The notes below the pieces were generated by a model. The model was not told the origin of the DNA, made no database searches, and worked only from the letters and a program-made list of their open reading frames with translations. Below, piece by piece: positions 1 through 7,415 of a stretch of DNA of 64,000 nt. The position numbers and the translations under genes are program-made. The stretch spans positions 20,625-84,624 of the forward strand of contig JBELJZ010000011.1 of assembly GCA_042089915.1 (NCBI GenBank), read 5' to 3'. How positions within the stretch are numbered: position 1 is the stretch's first letter; every line of letters starts with the position of its first letter. Source of the DNA: UBA8752 sp002172485 (lineage in GTDB: Bacteria > Bacteroidota > Bacteroidia > Flavobacteriales_D > Sanyastnellaceae).

Positions 1-6
1 CCATTG

Positions 7-231
7 ATGGCGCGTCGCATTGGCATCCTGCTCCTGGCCATGGCCTGGATCGCTTCGGGCGATGTGGACGCCCAATGCGTCATGTGCAAAGCCGTGGCAG
101 AGGACAGTGCAGCAGAAGGGGCCGTCGGCCGCGGCATCAACCAGGGCATCCTGTACATCATGGCCGTGCCCTATGTCCTCCTCGGGTTTTTAGGTTATCT
201 CGTCTTCAAAAAATGGAAATTGGTCGAATAG
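7..231 (+). CDS. Small conserved membrane protein of unknown function
   Basis: This 74-residue protein has an N-terminal hydrophobic signal-like segment ending near DVDAQ. Next comes a short Cys pair (CVMC), a polar stretch, and one C-terminal membrane span (about residues 48-68) with a basic end. I recognise it as a type of small protein common in Bacteroidota, with a Q-C-x-M-C motif just after the signal region, but no function is known to me. The CxxC could bind a metal or form a disulfide in the periplasm; that is inference. ATG at 7 is preferred over TTG at 4 because the hydrophobic segment then starts normally. An upstream start outside the window cannot be excluded. It lies 16 bases before an OmpA-like gene on the same strand. 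Confidence 0.6.
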   Translation: MARRIGILLLAMAWIASGDVDAQCVMCKAVAEDSAAEGAVGRGINQGILYIMAVPYVLLGFLGYLVFKKWKLVE

Positions 232-247
232 TGCGTATCTTATATGT

Positions 248-1000
248 ATGCTTGATCAGCTTCTTGCCCGCCAACGGTGGCGGAATCTTTGCTTGACCCT
301 CGCCGTTCTGGCGTTGGCCCTCCTGGCTGCCTTGCCTGCGGACGCCCAGTTCCAGGCGGAACGGGCGATTGACCCTTTCGCACCTTCACTCGAATACGGA
401 CAGTTCCACATTAAAGTGGATTGCGCGGAAGAACCCATGCCCTGCGACATCGTCCTGTTTGGATACCAAAACCGCCGACCTGCCCGCTGGACGGCCGTGG
501 AGGACACCATGGTCCAGTTGGTACCGCACCGCCGCCATACGGTCATTGGCCACAAACCCGGTCACATGTTCCATTCCGAGTCCTTCTGGCCCGACATGCT
601 GCGTGAGCCCGAAATCCACGTGGCCCTGCGCCCCTTGGAGCCCGGATTGCGCGCGGACATTCTCGGCATCCACTTTGTCGGCAACGCCAATCGGCTCCAC
701 CCCAAAAGCTTGGATGTGGCCGAAGAGTTGCTCACTTGGATGGACACCAATCCCAACGTCCGCATCAAGATCATCGGCCATGTCAATGGCGCAGACGGAC
801 GCCGATCCAAAGGCTTCTACCGCCGGACGAGCGTGCGCCGCGCGGAAGTGCTGTCCGACTGGTTGACCCGCCACGGCGTGGCAGCAGACCGACTGGAAGT
901 GGACGGACGTGGTGCAGGTGCCCTCCTCTTTTCCGACCCCCTGTATGCTTGGCAACACGAGGCCAACCGGCGGGTTGAAATCGAGGTGCTCGCGCATTGA
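248..1000 (+). CDS. OmpA-like C-terminal domain envelope protein
   Basis: The 250-residue protein has a signal peptide (about residues 1-34, ending ALPADAQ), so it is exported. The C-terminal half (about 135-250) resembles an OmpA/MotB peptidoglycan-associating domain. It has a helix followed by a strand (VRIKIIGHVNG), then RRAEVLSDWLTRHGV, then a GRGAG turn, ending in NRRVEIEV, the usual signature end of this family. The middle section (about 40-130) has no domain I recognise. OmpA-like domains hold outer-membrane proteins to peptidoglycan, and that is the likely role here. It may be cotranscribed with the small membrane protein in front of it. The gene before the efflux pair ends 73 bases upstream of that pair. 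Confidence 0.75.
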   Translation: MLDQLLARQRWRNLCLTLAVLALALLAALPADAQFQAERAIDPFAPSLEYGQFHIKVDCAEEPMPCDIVLFGYQNRRPARWTAVEDTMVQLVPHRRHTVIGHKPGHMFHSESFWPDMLREPEIHVALRPLEPGLRADILGIHFVGNANRLHPKSLDVAEELLTWMDTNPNVRIKIIGHVNGADGRRSKGFYRRTSVRRAEVLSDWLTRHGVAADRLEVDGRGAGALLFSDPLYAWQHEANRRVEIEVLAH

Positions 1001-1073
1001 TTTCGTCCACCCACGGACGCTGCCATGCGGTCCGTACTTTCGCAACGTGATTGCAGCTGTCTGCCCCCCGACG

Positions 1074-2519
1074 ATGACGAGCCCCCTTCGTTTTACCCCC
1101 CTTCTCCTGCTCCTCCTCGCTGCTCCATTCTCCGGTGCCGCCCAAAATGCCGCGTGGTCGCTCGATCGCGCCATCGCCCATGCGCAGGACAACAACCTCC
1201 AAGTCCGCCAAGGCAAACTGGGGCTGGCTGGCAATGACATCGATGTGGATGAAGCCAAAGCGGCCTTCCTCCCCAACCTCAATGGCAGCGCGTCCCATGG
1301 ATACAACTGGGGCCAGACGATTGACCCGTTCACGAACCAATTCGCCACGTCCCGCATTCGGTCCAACTCCATGGGCATCGGATCCGGTATCACCCTCTTT
1401 GGCGGCATGGCCAACCACCTGCGCCTCGACCAAGCCGAAGAGCGCCGGGTGGCTGCGGAATTCGACCTGAAGCGCACCCAGAACGACGTGGCCCTTCAGG
1501 TGGCCAGCGCGTTCCTCAGCGTCATGTTTGCCGAAGACGCCTTGGACATTGCCTCCCTCAACGTTCGGAACACCGAGGCACAAGTGACCCGGATCCGCGC
1601 CTTCGTCGATGCCGGCGCTGCTCCCGAGGCCGACCTCCTCGACCTGCAAGCCCAGCTCGCCTCCGACCAAAGCAGCGAAGTCTCCGCCCAGGGCGACCTC
1701 GCCCTCGCCAAACTTCAATTGGCCCAAGCCATGCGCCTGAGCCCCGAAGACACGGACAAGCTGAGCATCGACCGGCCCGACATCAGCAGCATTGGCAACA
1801 TCCCCGCCCTGCCCGCCCTCGACCGGGTGGTGGACGCCGCATTGACCTCGTTCCCCGAAGTGAAGGCTGGCGAATCCCGCATCCGCCAACAGCAAATCGG
1901 CATGGACCTCGCCAAGACTGTCGGCCTTCCGCGCCTGAGCGCCAGCTGGAGCTACGGATCCGGTTTTTCCGGTGCAGCGCAGGAGCCCGTCGGCGACCCC
2001 ACCTTGGAGGTCTTCACCATTGGGGTGACCGAGACGAGCTTGGAGCCGGTGTTGGCCAGCGCCTTGACCTACAATGAGTATCGGACGCGGCCCTTCAGTG
2101 ACCAGATTTCGTCCAACGTCAACCAGAGCCTGTTCTTCAGCCTGTCGGTGCCCATCTTCAATGGTTGGTCCGTGCGCAATGGCGTCCGACGGAGTGAAAT
2201 CGGGGTGGAACAAGCCCAACTGCAACTCGAGCAGACCCAACAGGCCCTTCAGCAGTCGGTGGAGCGGGCCCACCGCGATGCACGGAACGCCACAGAGACC
2301 CTGACCGCCGCCGAGCGCTCAGAAATGTCAGCCAAGCTCGCATTCGACAATGCCGCCCTGCGGTTCGAACAGGGGGGCTCCACCCAAGTGGACTACACGC
2401 AGGCCCGGAACCGATACGACAGCGCCCGGCTCACCGCCCTCCGCGCCAAATATGACCTCATCTTCCGCATCGCCATCCTCGACTTCTACTCCGGCCGCGG
2501 ATTGCGCTTCACCCTCTGA
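1074..2519 (+). CDS. TolC-family outer membrane efflux protein
   Basis: The protein has 481 residues from ATG 1074, chosen because a clear signal peptide (RFTPLLLLLLAAPFSGAAQ) follows directly; longer in-frame starts give a non-signal extension. The mature part has two long helical OEP repeats with Gln/Ala-rich coiled coils, including the region around LQLEQTQQALQQSVERA. The arrangement SLDRAIAHAQDNNLQVRQGKL at the start of the mature protein is typical of TolC. It should form the trimeric outer-membrane channel of a tripartite export pump. A membrane-fusion adaptor follows after 3 bases, but no inner-membrane transporter is next to the pair. A sequence close to the Bacteroidota -7 box (TACTTTCG at 1035-1042, one mismatch) lies upstream. 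Confidence 0.9.
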   Translation: MTSPLRFTPLLLLLLAAPFSGAAQNAAWSLDRAIAHAQDNNLQVRQGKLGLAGNDIDVDEAKAAFLPNLNGSASHGYNWGQTIDPFTNQFATSRIRSNSMGIGSGITLFGGMANHLRLDQAEERRVAAEFDLKRTQNDVALQVASAFLSVMFAEDALDIASLNVRNTEAQVTRIRAFVDAGAAPEADLLDLQAQLASDQSSEVSAQGDLALAKLQLAQAMRLSPEDTDKLSIDRPDISSIGNIPALPALDRVVDAALTSFPEVKAGESRIRQQQIGMDLAKTVGLPRLSASWSYGSGFSGAAQEPVGDPTLEVFTIGVTETSLEPVLASALTYNEYRTRPFSDQISSNVNQSLFFSLSVPIFNGWSVRNGVRRSEIGVEQAQLQLEQTQQALQQSVERAHRDARNATETLTAAERSEMSAKLAFDNAALRFEQGGSTQVDYTQARNRYDSARLTALRAKYDLIFRIAILDFYSGRGLRFTL

Positions 2520-2522
2520 CAC

Positions 2523-3848
2523 ATGAAATTCAGCAAGCGCACCCTCATTCTGCTCGGTGGCGGCGTCGTGCTGCTTCTCATCGTTGCAACTGTGTTCGGC
2601 CGGGGACCTGAGTTGCCTGTGGCCGATGTCGAACCCATTGGCCCGCACCGCATCGTCGAAACCGTCATCGCCTCGGGCCGCATTCAACCCGAAGTCGAGG
2701 TCAAAGTGTCCGCAGAAGTCAGCGGACAACTCATTGAGCTTCCTGTGCGGGAAGGCGACCGCGTGGAAGCCGGACAGCTCCTCGCCCGCATTAACCCTGA
2801 CATCTACGAGAGCCGACTGCGTCAGGCCAAGGCCGCTCTGGACAACGCCCGCTCCAACAAAGCCACCGCAGAAGCCCGCCTCGCCCAATCCCAAGCGGCA
2901 TTCTCCGCAGCCGAACTCGCATTCAACCGCAACCGCGACCTCTACGGCCAGGGCGTTCTCAGCACCGCAGACTTCGAGCAAGCCGAGGTGACCTTCCAAA
3001 GCGCTGAAGCCGACCTCGAAGCCGCCGAACAGAACCTCCGCTCGGCCGGATTCAACATCAGCAGCGCTGAAGCCGCCGTCAAGGAATCCGAGGACAACCT
3101 GCGGCGCACCGTGCTCCGGGCCACGCAAGGCGGCACGATCACCGCCCTCGTCAAGGAGGAGGGCGAAGGCGTGCAAGGCATTGGATCCTTCCAAGGTGAG
3201 GTCATCATGAACGTCTCCGAATTGGAGGCCATGGAGGTCGATGTGGAGGTCAATGAATCCGACATCGTCAAGGTCGACCTCGGCGATACGGCCCGCATCG
3301 AAGTGGATGCCTACACCGAGCGGACTTTCCTTGGCGTGGTCACCGAAATCGGCAACACCGCCCTCAACGCCACTGGCGGCGCCCGGCTGAGCCTGGAAAG
3401 CGTGACCAACTTCAGTGTCAAGGTGCGCATCCTCCCCAAGGGATACGAGGACCTGCGCGCCGGCCGGGACAGCAGTTGGACCCCCTTCCGGCCCGGCATG
3501 TCCGCGACGGTGGACATCGAAACCGACGTCCGCGACGGCATTATCGCCGTGCCCATCAAGGCGGTCACCACCCGGCCGGACACCAGCGATGCCTCAACCG
3601 AAAGCCAGCTGTGCGTCTTCCTGCTCGAGGATGGGCGGGCGGTGCGCCACAAGATCCAAACGGGCATCCAAGACAACACCTACATCGAAGTCTTGGGCGA
3701 TTTGCCCGAAAGCGCCACGGTGATCACCGGTCCGTACGACTTGCTGAGCCGCCGGCTCGATGACGGGGATGCCGTGCAAGCCTCCGGCGGTGCAGAAGCC
3801 GGCCAACCACAAGGTGGATTCTCGGTCTCCATCTCCACCGGCGGATGA
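2523..3848 (+). CDS. Periplasmic adaptor (HlyD/MacA-type membrane fusion protein)
   Basis: This 441-residue adaptor has an N-terminal membrane anchor (about 6-26), a lipoyl/barrel-sandwich half (SAEVSGQLIELPVREGDRV) and a long Ala/Glu-rich coiled-coil hairpin (about 95-195). A second lipoyl half with ATQGGTITALVKEEGEGVQG and a C-terminal beta-barrel region follow. Proteins of this shape bridge TolC to an inner-membrane ABC or RND transporter. The TolC partner lies 3 bases upstream. The next gene is tsaB, overlapping by 4 bases, so the inner-membrane component is not encoded here. The MacA-like architecture suggests a MacB-type ABC partner elsewhere; that is inference. The Ser/Gly-rich C terminus (FSVSISTGG) is probably a disordered end. 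Confidence 0.88.
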   Translation: MKFSKRTLILLGGGVVLLLIVATVFGRGPELPVADVEPIGPHRIVETVIASGRIQPEVEVKVSAEVSGQLIELPVREGDRVEAGQLLARINPDIYESRLRQAKAALDNARSNKATAEARLAQSQAAFSAAELAFNRNRDLYGQGVLSTADFEQAEVTFQSAEADLEAAEQNLRSAGFNISSAEAAVKESEDNLRRTVLRATQGGTITALVKEEGEGVQGIGSFQGEVIMNVSELEAMEVDVEVNESDIVKVDLGDTARIEVDAYTERTFLGVVTEIGNTALNATGGARLSLESVTNFSVKVRILPKGYEDLRAGRDSSWTPFRPGMSATVDIETDVRDGIIAVPIKAVTTRPDTSDASTESQLCVFLLEDGRAVRHKIQTGIQDNTYIEVLGDLPESATVITGPYDLLSRRLDDGDAVQASGGAEAGQPQGGFSVSISTGG

Positions 3849-4543
3849 TCCTGCTGCTCGAAACGGCCACGCTGAATTGTTCCGTCGCCTTGGCCCGGAC
3901 GGACGGCACCTTGGTCGGCCGACAGGATGAGCACGCTGAAAAGCACCAACATGCCGAGCGTTTGCACGTGCTCATCGACACGTTGCTCCAAACGCACAAT
4001 GTGGCCAAAGGCGACCTCACCGCGGTGGCGGTCGGCAACGGGCCCGGCTCGTTCACCGGCCTGCGCATCGGAACGTCAGCGGCCAAAGGCATGTGTGCGG
4101 GCCTCAGCCTCCCCCTCGTCGCCCCATCGCCATTGAAGGCGCTCCAGCACCTAGGCACCCAATACATGCCCTCGCTGGCGGAGACGCCAGAACGCATCGT
4201 GCCGGCCATCGACGCGCGCCGCATGGAGATCTACACCCTCGGTGCAGACGGACACCCTGCCGCCACCGTGGTCGACGAAGGCTTCCGGACGGACCTCCAA
4301 GGCGGCCCTGCCCTGCTCATCGGAGACGGTGCCACCAAGTGCAGGGATGTCCTCGAGGATGCGGCAGCAGAATGGACCTGCATCGACGCCTTTCCAACGG
4401 CGGCCGACCTCCTGCCCGAGGCCCTCGCACTGCTCGCCGAAGGACAGACGGTTGACGTCGCCGACCACGAACCGCTCTACCTGAAGGACTTCGTCCCCGG
4501 CCGACCCAAGGACCCGCTGGGCCTCCGCACCCCAAACGCATGA
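3845..4543 (+). CDS. tsaB: tRNA t6A biosynthesis protein TsaB
   Basis: The 232-residue protein begins MILLLETATLNCSVAL and carries the family hallmark GNGPGSFTGLRIG (about residues 59-71), part of the ASKHA-fold N-terminal half. TsaB forms a dimer with TsaD, and together with TsaE and TsaC it makes threonylcarbamoyl-adenosine at position 37 of ANN-decoding tRNAs. Length is normal for the family. Its start overlaps the stop of the adaptor gene by 4 bases (ATGA), and its stop overlaps the next lipoprotein start by 4 bases, so it is embedded in an apparent operon starting at the TolC gene. Confidence 0.95.
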   Translation: MILLLETATLNCSVALARTDGTLVGRQDEHAEKHQHAERLHVLIDTLLQTHNVAKGDLTAVAVGNGPGSFTGLRIGTSAAKGMCAGLSLPLVAPSPLKALQHLGTQYMPSLAETPERIVPAIDARRMEIYTLGADGHPAATVVDEGFRTDLQGGPALLIGDGATKCRDVLEDAAAEWTCIDAFPTAADLLPEALALLAEGQTVDVADHEPLYLKDFVPGRPKDPLGLRTPNA

Positions 4544-4965
4544 CTGTTCGCCACCTCCCCCTCCTGCTCGCCCTCTCCTTTCTGCCGATGAGCAGCTGTC
4601 AGGACACTCCGGGGGTCATTCCCTACGTCGACGTCCAGGTCGACCTGAACCTAAGTCTCCCCGCGTACAACGTGCTCAACTTTCCGGGCAACTGGCTGTA
4701 CATCTCCGGCGGCAGTCGCGGGCTGATTGTCTACCGCTACACGCTCGACGAGTTCGTCATCTTGGACCGGCATGCCACGTACGATGTGGATGCCGGCTGC
4801 CAGTGCACCGTGAGCCAAGACGGGTACACCATCGAGGATCCCTGCAGCACATCGCAGTGGTACATCTTCGACGGGTCCGTCATCCAAGGCCCGACCACCG
4901 CGCCGCTCGAGCGGTACACCACCACCTGGATTCCGCCGGTCCTGTCCATCCGCAACCGGAACTGA
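4540..4965 (+). CDS. Rieske-fold-like lipoprotein lacking cluster ligands
   Basis: This 141-residue predicted lipoprotein has a signal sequence ending MSSC, with lipidated Cys 20. The C-terminal half has the shape of a Rieske [2Fe-2S] domain: a dipeptide CQC near residues 87-89, then about 12 residues on PCSTSQWYIFDGSVIQGP, then APLERY. That layout matches the second ligand motif plus the DG...GP...PL ending of Rieske ferredoxins. The expected Cys-x-His and Cys-x2-His ligands are not both present: after Cys102 the His position is Ser, and the first motif region reads DRHATYD. It probably cannot bind a normal cluster. Related Bacteroidota lipoproteins are known to me only as Rieske-like proteins of unknown role. 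It ends just before a bidirectional terminator. Confidence 0.65.
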   Translation: MTVRHLPLLLALSFLPMSSCQDTPGVIPYVDVQVDLNLSLPAYNVLNFPGNWLYISGGSRGLIVYRYTLDEFVILDRHATYDVDAGCQCTVSQDGYTIEDPCSTSQWYIFDGSVIQGPTTAPLERYTTTWIPPVLSIRNRN

Positions 4966-5006
4966 CGTCCGGCCGCCACCGCGCAAAACGCAGAACACCG
5001 CGCACG

Positions 5007-5035
5007 AAAAAGCCCCGGCCAATGCCGGGGCTTTT
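5007..5035. terminator. Bidirectional rho-independent terminator
   Basis: A GC-rich inverted repeat (AGCCCCGGC / GCCGGGGCT, loop CAAT) is flanked by A-tract on the left and T-tract on the right. It lies between the convergent lipoprotein gene (+) and ahcY (-) and can terminate both. Confidence 0.9.
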
Positions 5036-5066
5036 CGTGGTCACTCACCCGTGAGGGTCTGAGCAA

Positions 5067-6386
5067 TCAGTAGCGGTAAGCTTCGCCCTTGAAAGGACCG
5101 TTCACCGGCACACCGATGTAGTCGGCCTGCTCCTGGGACATGACCTCGAGGTCCACACCGATCTTCTCGAGGTGGAGGCGGGCCACCTCCTCGTCGAGGT
5201 GCTTCGGCAAAGTATACACCTTGTTCTCGTAGTTGGCGCTGTTGTTCCAGAGCTCGATCTGGGCGATCGTCTGGTTGGTGAAGCTGGCGCTCATCACAAA
5301 GGACGGGTGACCTGTGGCGCAACCAAGGTTGACCAAGCGGCCCTCCGCCAGGAGGATGATGTCGTTGCCATCCACCGTGTACTTGTCGACCTGCGGCTTG
5401 ATGTTGTCGTGAGAGGAACCGTAGTTCTCCTTGAGCCAAGCGACGTCGATTTCGTTGTCAAAGTGTCCGATGTTGCAGACGATGGCCTTGTCCTTCATGG
5501 CGCGGAAGTGCGCCTCGGTGACAATGTCCTTGTTGCCCGTGGCGGTCACCACGATGTCGGCCTCGGCACACGCGTCGACGAACTTCTTCACCTCGTACCC
5601 TTCCATGGCGGCCTGCAGGGCGCAAATCGGGTCGATTTCGCTCACGATCACGCGGCAACCGGCGTTGCGGAGACTGTCGGCCGATCCCTTGCCCACATCA
5701 CCGAAACCGGCGACACAAGCGACCTTTCCGGCCATCATGATGTCGGTGGCGCGGCGGATGGCGTCCACACAGGACTCCCGGCAACCGTACTTGTTGTCAA
5801 ACTTGCTCTTCGTCACGCTGTCGTTGACGTTGATGGCGGGCATCGGGAGCGTTCCGTTCTTCTCACGCTCGTAGAGGCGGAGGACACCCGTCGTCGTCTC
5901 CTCGGAGATGCCCTTGATGCCGCCGGCGAGCTCCGGGTGCTTGTCGAGGATGACGTTGGTGAGGTCACCGCCGTCGTCGAGAATCATGTTGAGCGGCTGG
6001 CGATCCTCTCCGAAGTAAAGGGTCTGCTCAATGCACCACTCGTACTCCTCCTCCGTCATGCCTTTCCAGGCGTAGACGGGAATTCCAGCAGCGGCAATGG
6101 CAGCGGCTGCATGGTCCTGGGTGGAGAAGATGTTGCAGCTGGACCAGGTCACATCCGCACCAAGCTCCACGAGGGTCTCAATGAGGACCGCCGTTTGAAT
6201 GGTCATGTGCAGGCAACCGGCCACCCGGGCGCCGGCGAGCGGCTTCTCGTCGCGATAGCGGTCGCGCAGGGCCATGAGGCCAGGCATCTCCGCCTCGGCG
6301 AGTTGAATTTCCTTCCGACCCCATTCGGCGAGGTTGATGTCCTTGACCTTGTAGGGCAGTGCGGTCGTAGTGTTGGTGACGCTCAT
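5067..6386 (-). CDS. ahcY: S-adenosylhomocysteine hydrolase
   Basis: The protein has 439 residues from ATG 6386. It hydrolyses S-adenosylhomocysteine to adenosine and homocysteine in the methyl cycle, using tightly bound NAD. Visible family motifs are SSCNIFSTQDHAAAAIA (substrate side), NVNDSVTKSKFDNKYGCRES (catalytic Lys/Asp region), and the NAD-binding VAGFGDVGKGSADSL. The C-terminal end GEAYRY is the usual C-terminal K/R-Y end. A longer open frame continues upstream but is out of the family alignment, and the chosen start directly precedes a normal N-terminus. It is monocistronic, with an upstream -7 box (6406-6413) and a downstream shared terminator. Confidence 0.97.
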   Translation of the reverse strand: MSVTNTTTALPYKVKDINLAEWGRKEIQLAEAEMPGLMALRDRYRDEKPLAGARVAGCLHMTIQTAVLIETLVELGADVTWSSCNIFSTQDHAAAAIAAAGIPVYAWKGMTEEEYEWCIEQTLYFGEDRQPLNMILDDGGDLTNVILDKHPELAGGIKGISEETTTGVLRLYEREKNGTLPMPAINVNDSVTKSKFDNKYGCRESCVDAIRRATDIMMAGKVACVAGFGDVGKGSADSLRNAGCRVIVSEIDPICALQAAMEGYEVKKFVDACAEADIVVTATGNKDIVTEAHFRAMKDKAIVCNIGHFDNEIDVAWLKENYGSSHDNIKPQVDKYTVDGNDIILLAEGRLVNLGCATGHPSFVMSASFTNQTIAQIELWNNSANYENKVYTLPKHLDEEVARLHLEKIGVDLEVMSQEQADYIGVPVNGPFKGEAYRY

Positions 6387-6405
6387 GCGTGTCTGGAATT
6401 TGCGG

Positions 6406-6413
6406 CAAAGATA
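6406..6413 (-). promoter_or_regulatory. Bacteroidota -7 box for ahcY
   Basis: TATCTTTG on the minus strand matches TAnnTTTG and ends 19 bases upstream of the ahcY start. A T-rich block (GTTTTTC) lies about 17 bases further upstream, near the -33 position. Confidence 0.55.
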
Positions 6414-6482
6414 GCCGTGGCTTTGGTGCTGAAAAACAGGAACATCACAGCTTTGCCGGCGTTTTGTTTCCTTGCGCCTTCC

Positions 6483-7046
6483 ATGCCCGAATTCTCCTTC
6501 TCCATGCCCCTGCCTGACAGCTCTCACCCCGTGGTGGGTTGTCCCGTCCATGGGGACATCAGGGCACAACGCGCCGCCATGGCCCAACTTCTGGCGCACG
6601 CCGGCTGGCCCACACCGCGCAAAGAAATCTCCGGCCGCCCGCGCATGGGCGACGCGCACTGCAGCCTCTCCCACGGCGGCGGATGGGCCGTTGCCGCGCG
6701 CCACACCCAGCCCATCGGCGTGGACGTCGAAGCCGCCTCGGACCGGCTCTTCAAAGTGGCCGCACGGTTCTGCGGCCCTGCAGACCAACCGGTGCTGGAT
6801 CACTTTGGCGACAGCGCGGAGACGCTGTGCCGCCTTTGGACGGCCAAGGAAGCGGTCTTCAAAGCCTTCGGTACGTCCGTCGACTTCCTGACCGGCATTC
6901 GATGGACCGAGGTCGGCGACGAAACCGCCCGCCTCACCGCCGTCCAGCACGCATGTGGCCTTGGGCTGCGCTGGACCCGCATGCCGCAGTCCACAGCACC
7001 TGAGCCCGTTTGGCTCGCCGTCGCAGTCGCCGAAACCACCGCATAA
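6483..7046 (+). CDS. 4'-phosphopantetheinyl transferase (Sfp/AcpT-like)
   Basis: This 187-residue protein carries the two family signatures: IGVDVE (Mg-binding Asp/Glu) and W-T-A-K-E-A-x-x-K (WTAKEAVFKAFG). Enzymes of this family move phosphopantetheine from coenzyme A to a conserved Ser on acyl or peptidyl carrier proteins. Upstream CSLSHGGGWAVAA is the usual SHS-type coenzyme A contact region. ATG 6483 is used; ATG 6504 is an alternative that would remove seven residues. It is divergent from ahcY, which starts 96 bases away, and convergent with rpmH. The substrate carrier protein is unknown; no polyketide or peptide synthetase is in the window. Confidence 0.88.
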   Translation: MPEFSFSMPLPDSSHPVVGCPVHGDIRAQRAAMAQLLAHAGWPTPRKEISGRPRMGDAHCSLSHGGGWAVAARHTQPIGVDVEAASDRLFKVAARFCGPADQPVLDHFGDSAETLCRLWTAKEAVFKAFGTSVDFLTGIRWTEVGDETARLTAVQHACGLGLRWTRMPQSTAPEPVWLAVAVAETTA

Positions 7047-7049
7047 AAA

Positions 7050-7072
7050 AAGGCGCCCCGCTGGGACGCCTT
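7050..7072 (-). terminator. Rho-independent terminator of rpmH
   Basis: Read on the minus strand, the hairpin AAGGCGTCCC / GGGGCGCCTT (one mismatch) is followed directly by a run of seven T. It lies 27 bases past the rpmH stop and just beyond the stop of the convergent transferase gene. Confidence 0.85.
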
Positions 7073-7098
7073 CAATGGATTCAATGCTAGCCGGGGGC

Positions 7099-7266
7099 TC
7101 AGCGCTCGATGCCTTTGTGGCGGCGCTCGTCAGACACGGTCAGCTTCTTGCGGCCTTTCCGGCGGCGGGCAGCCAATACGGCACGGCCACCAGCAGAGGC
7201 CATGCGCTCGCGAAAGCCGTGCTTGTTGCGACGCTTGCGAACTGAGGGTTGAAATGTCCGTTTCAT
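7099..7266 (-). CDS. rpmH: 50S ribosomal protein L34
   Basis: A short open frame of 55 residues starts MKRTFQPSVRKRRNKHGFRE and continues with RMASAGGRAVLAARR and RKGRKKLTVSD. This is the standard bL34 sequence, strongly basic and of slightly more than usual length because of a short C-terminal tail (ERRHKGIER). L34 is a component of the large ribosomal subunit. rnpA, often next to rpmH in other phyla, is not present here, so the gene appears monocistronic. It has its own terminator downstream and a -7 box (TATCTTTG, 7295-7302) upstream. Confidence 0.97.
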   Translation of the reverse strand: MKRTFQPSVRKRRNKHGFRERMASAGGRAVLAARRRKGRKKLTVSDERRHKGIER

Positions 7267-7294
7267 GACGAAGGGGTTTCAAAAATCGGGAGCG

Positions 7295-7302
7295 CAAAGA
7301 TA
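7295..7302 (-). promoter_or_regulatory. Bacteroidota -7 box for rpmH
   Basis: TATCTTTG on the minus strand fits TAnnTTTG exactly and lies 28 bases before the rpmH start. No clear -33 TTTG is seen at the usual spacing. Confidence 0.5.
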
Positions 7303-7382
7303 GGCAACGCTACGAGAAAACCTGCGCTCTGGCGGACAAACCCATTTGCACCCCTCGCGGCGTGCCAATTTCGGTCGCGAAG

Positions 7383-7390
7383 TAGCTTTG
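7383..7390 (+). promoter_or_regulatory. Bacteroidota -7 box for the ABC exporter gene
   Basis: TAGCTTTG fits TAnnTTTG and lies 25 bases before the TTG start of the exporter. No convincing -33 element is visible. Confidence 0.45.
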
Positions 7391-7415
7391 CCCCGCACCC
7401 GGAAAGCGCATTCCA

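Noticed and set aside
5172..6482. An upstream extension of the phosphopantetheinyl transferase frame across ahcY
   Set aside because: The extension is antisense to ahcY. Only the part from 6483 matches the transferase family.
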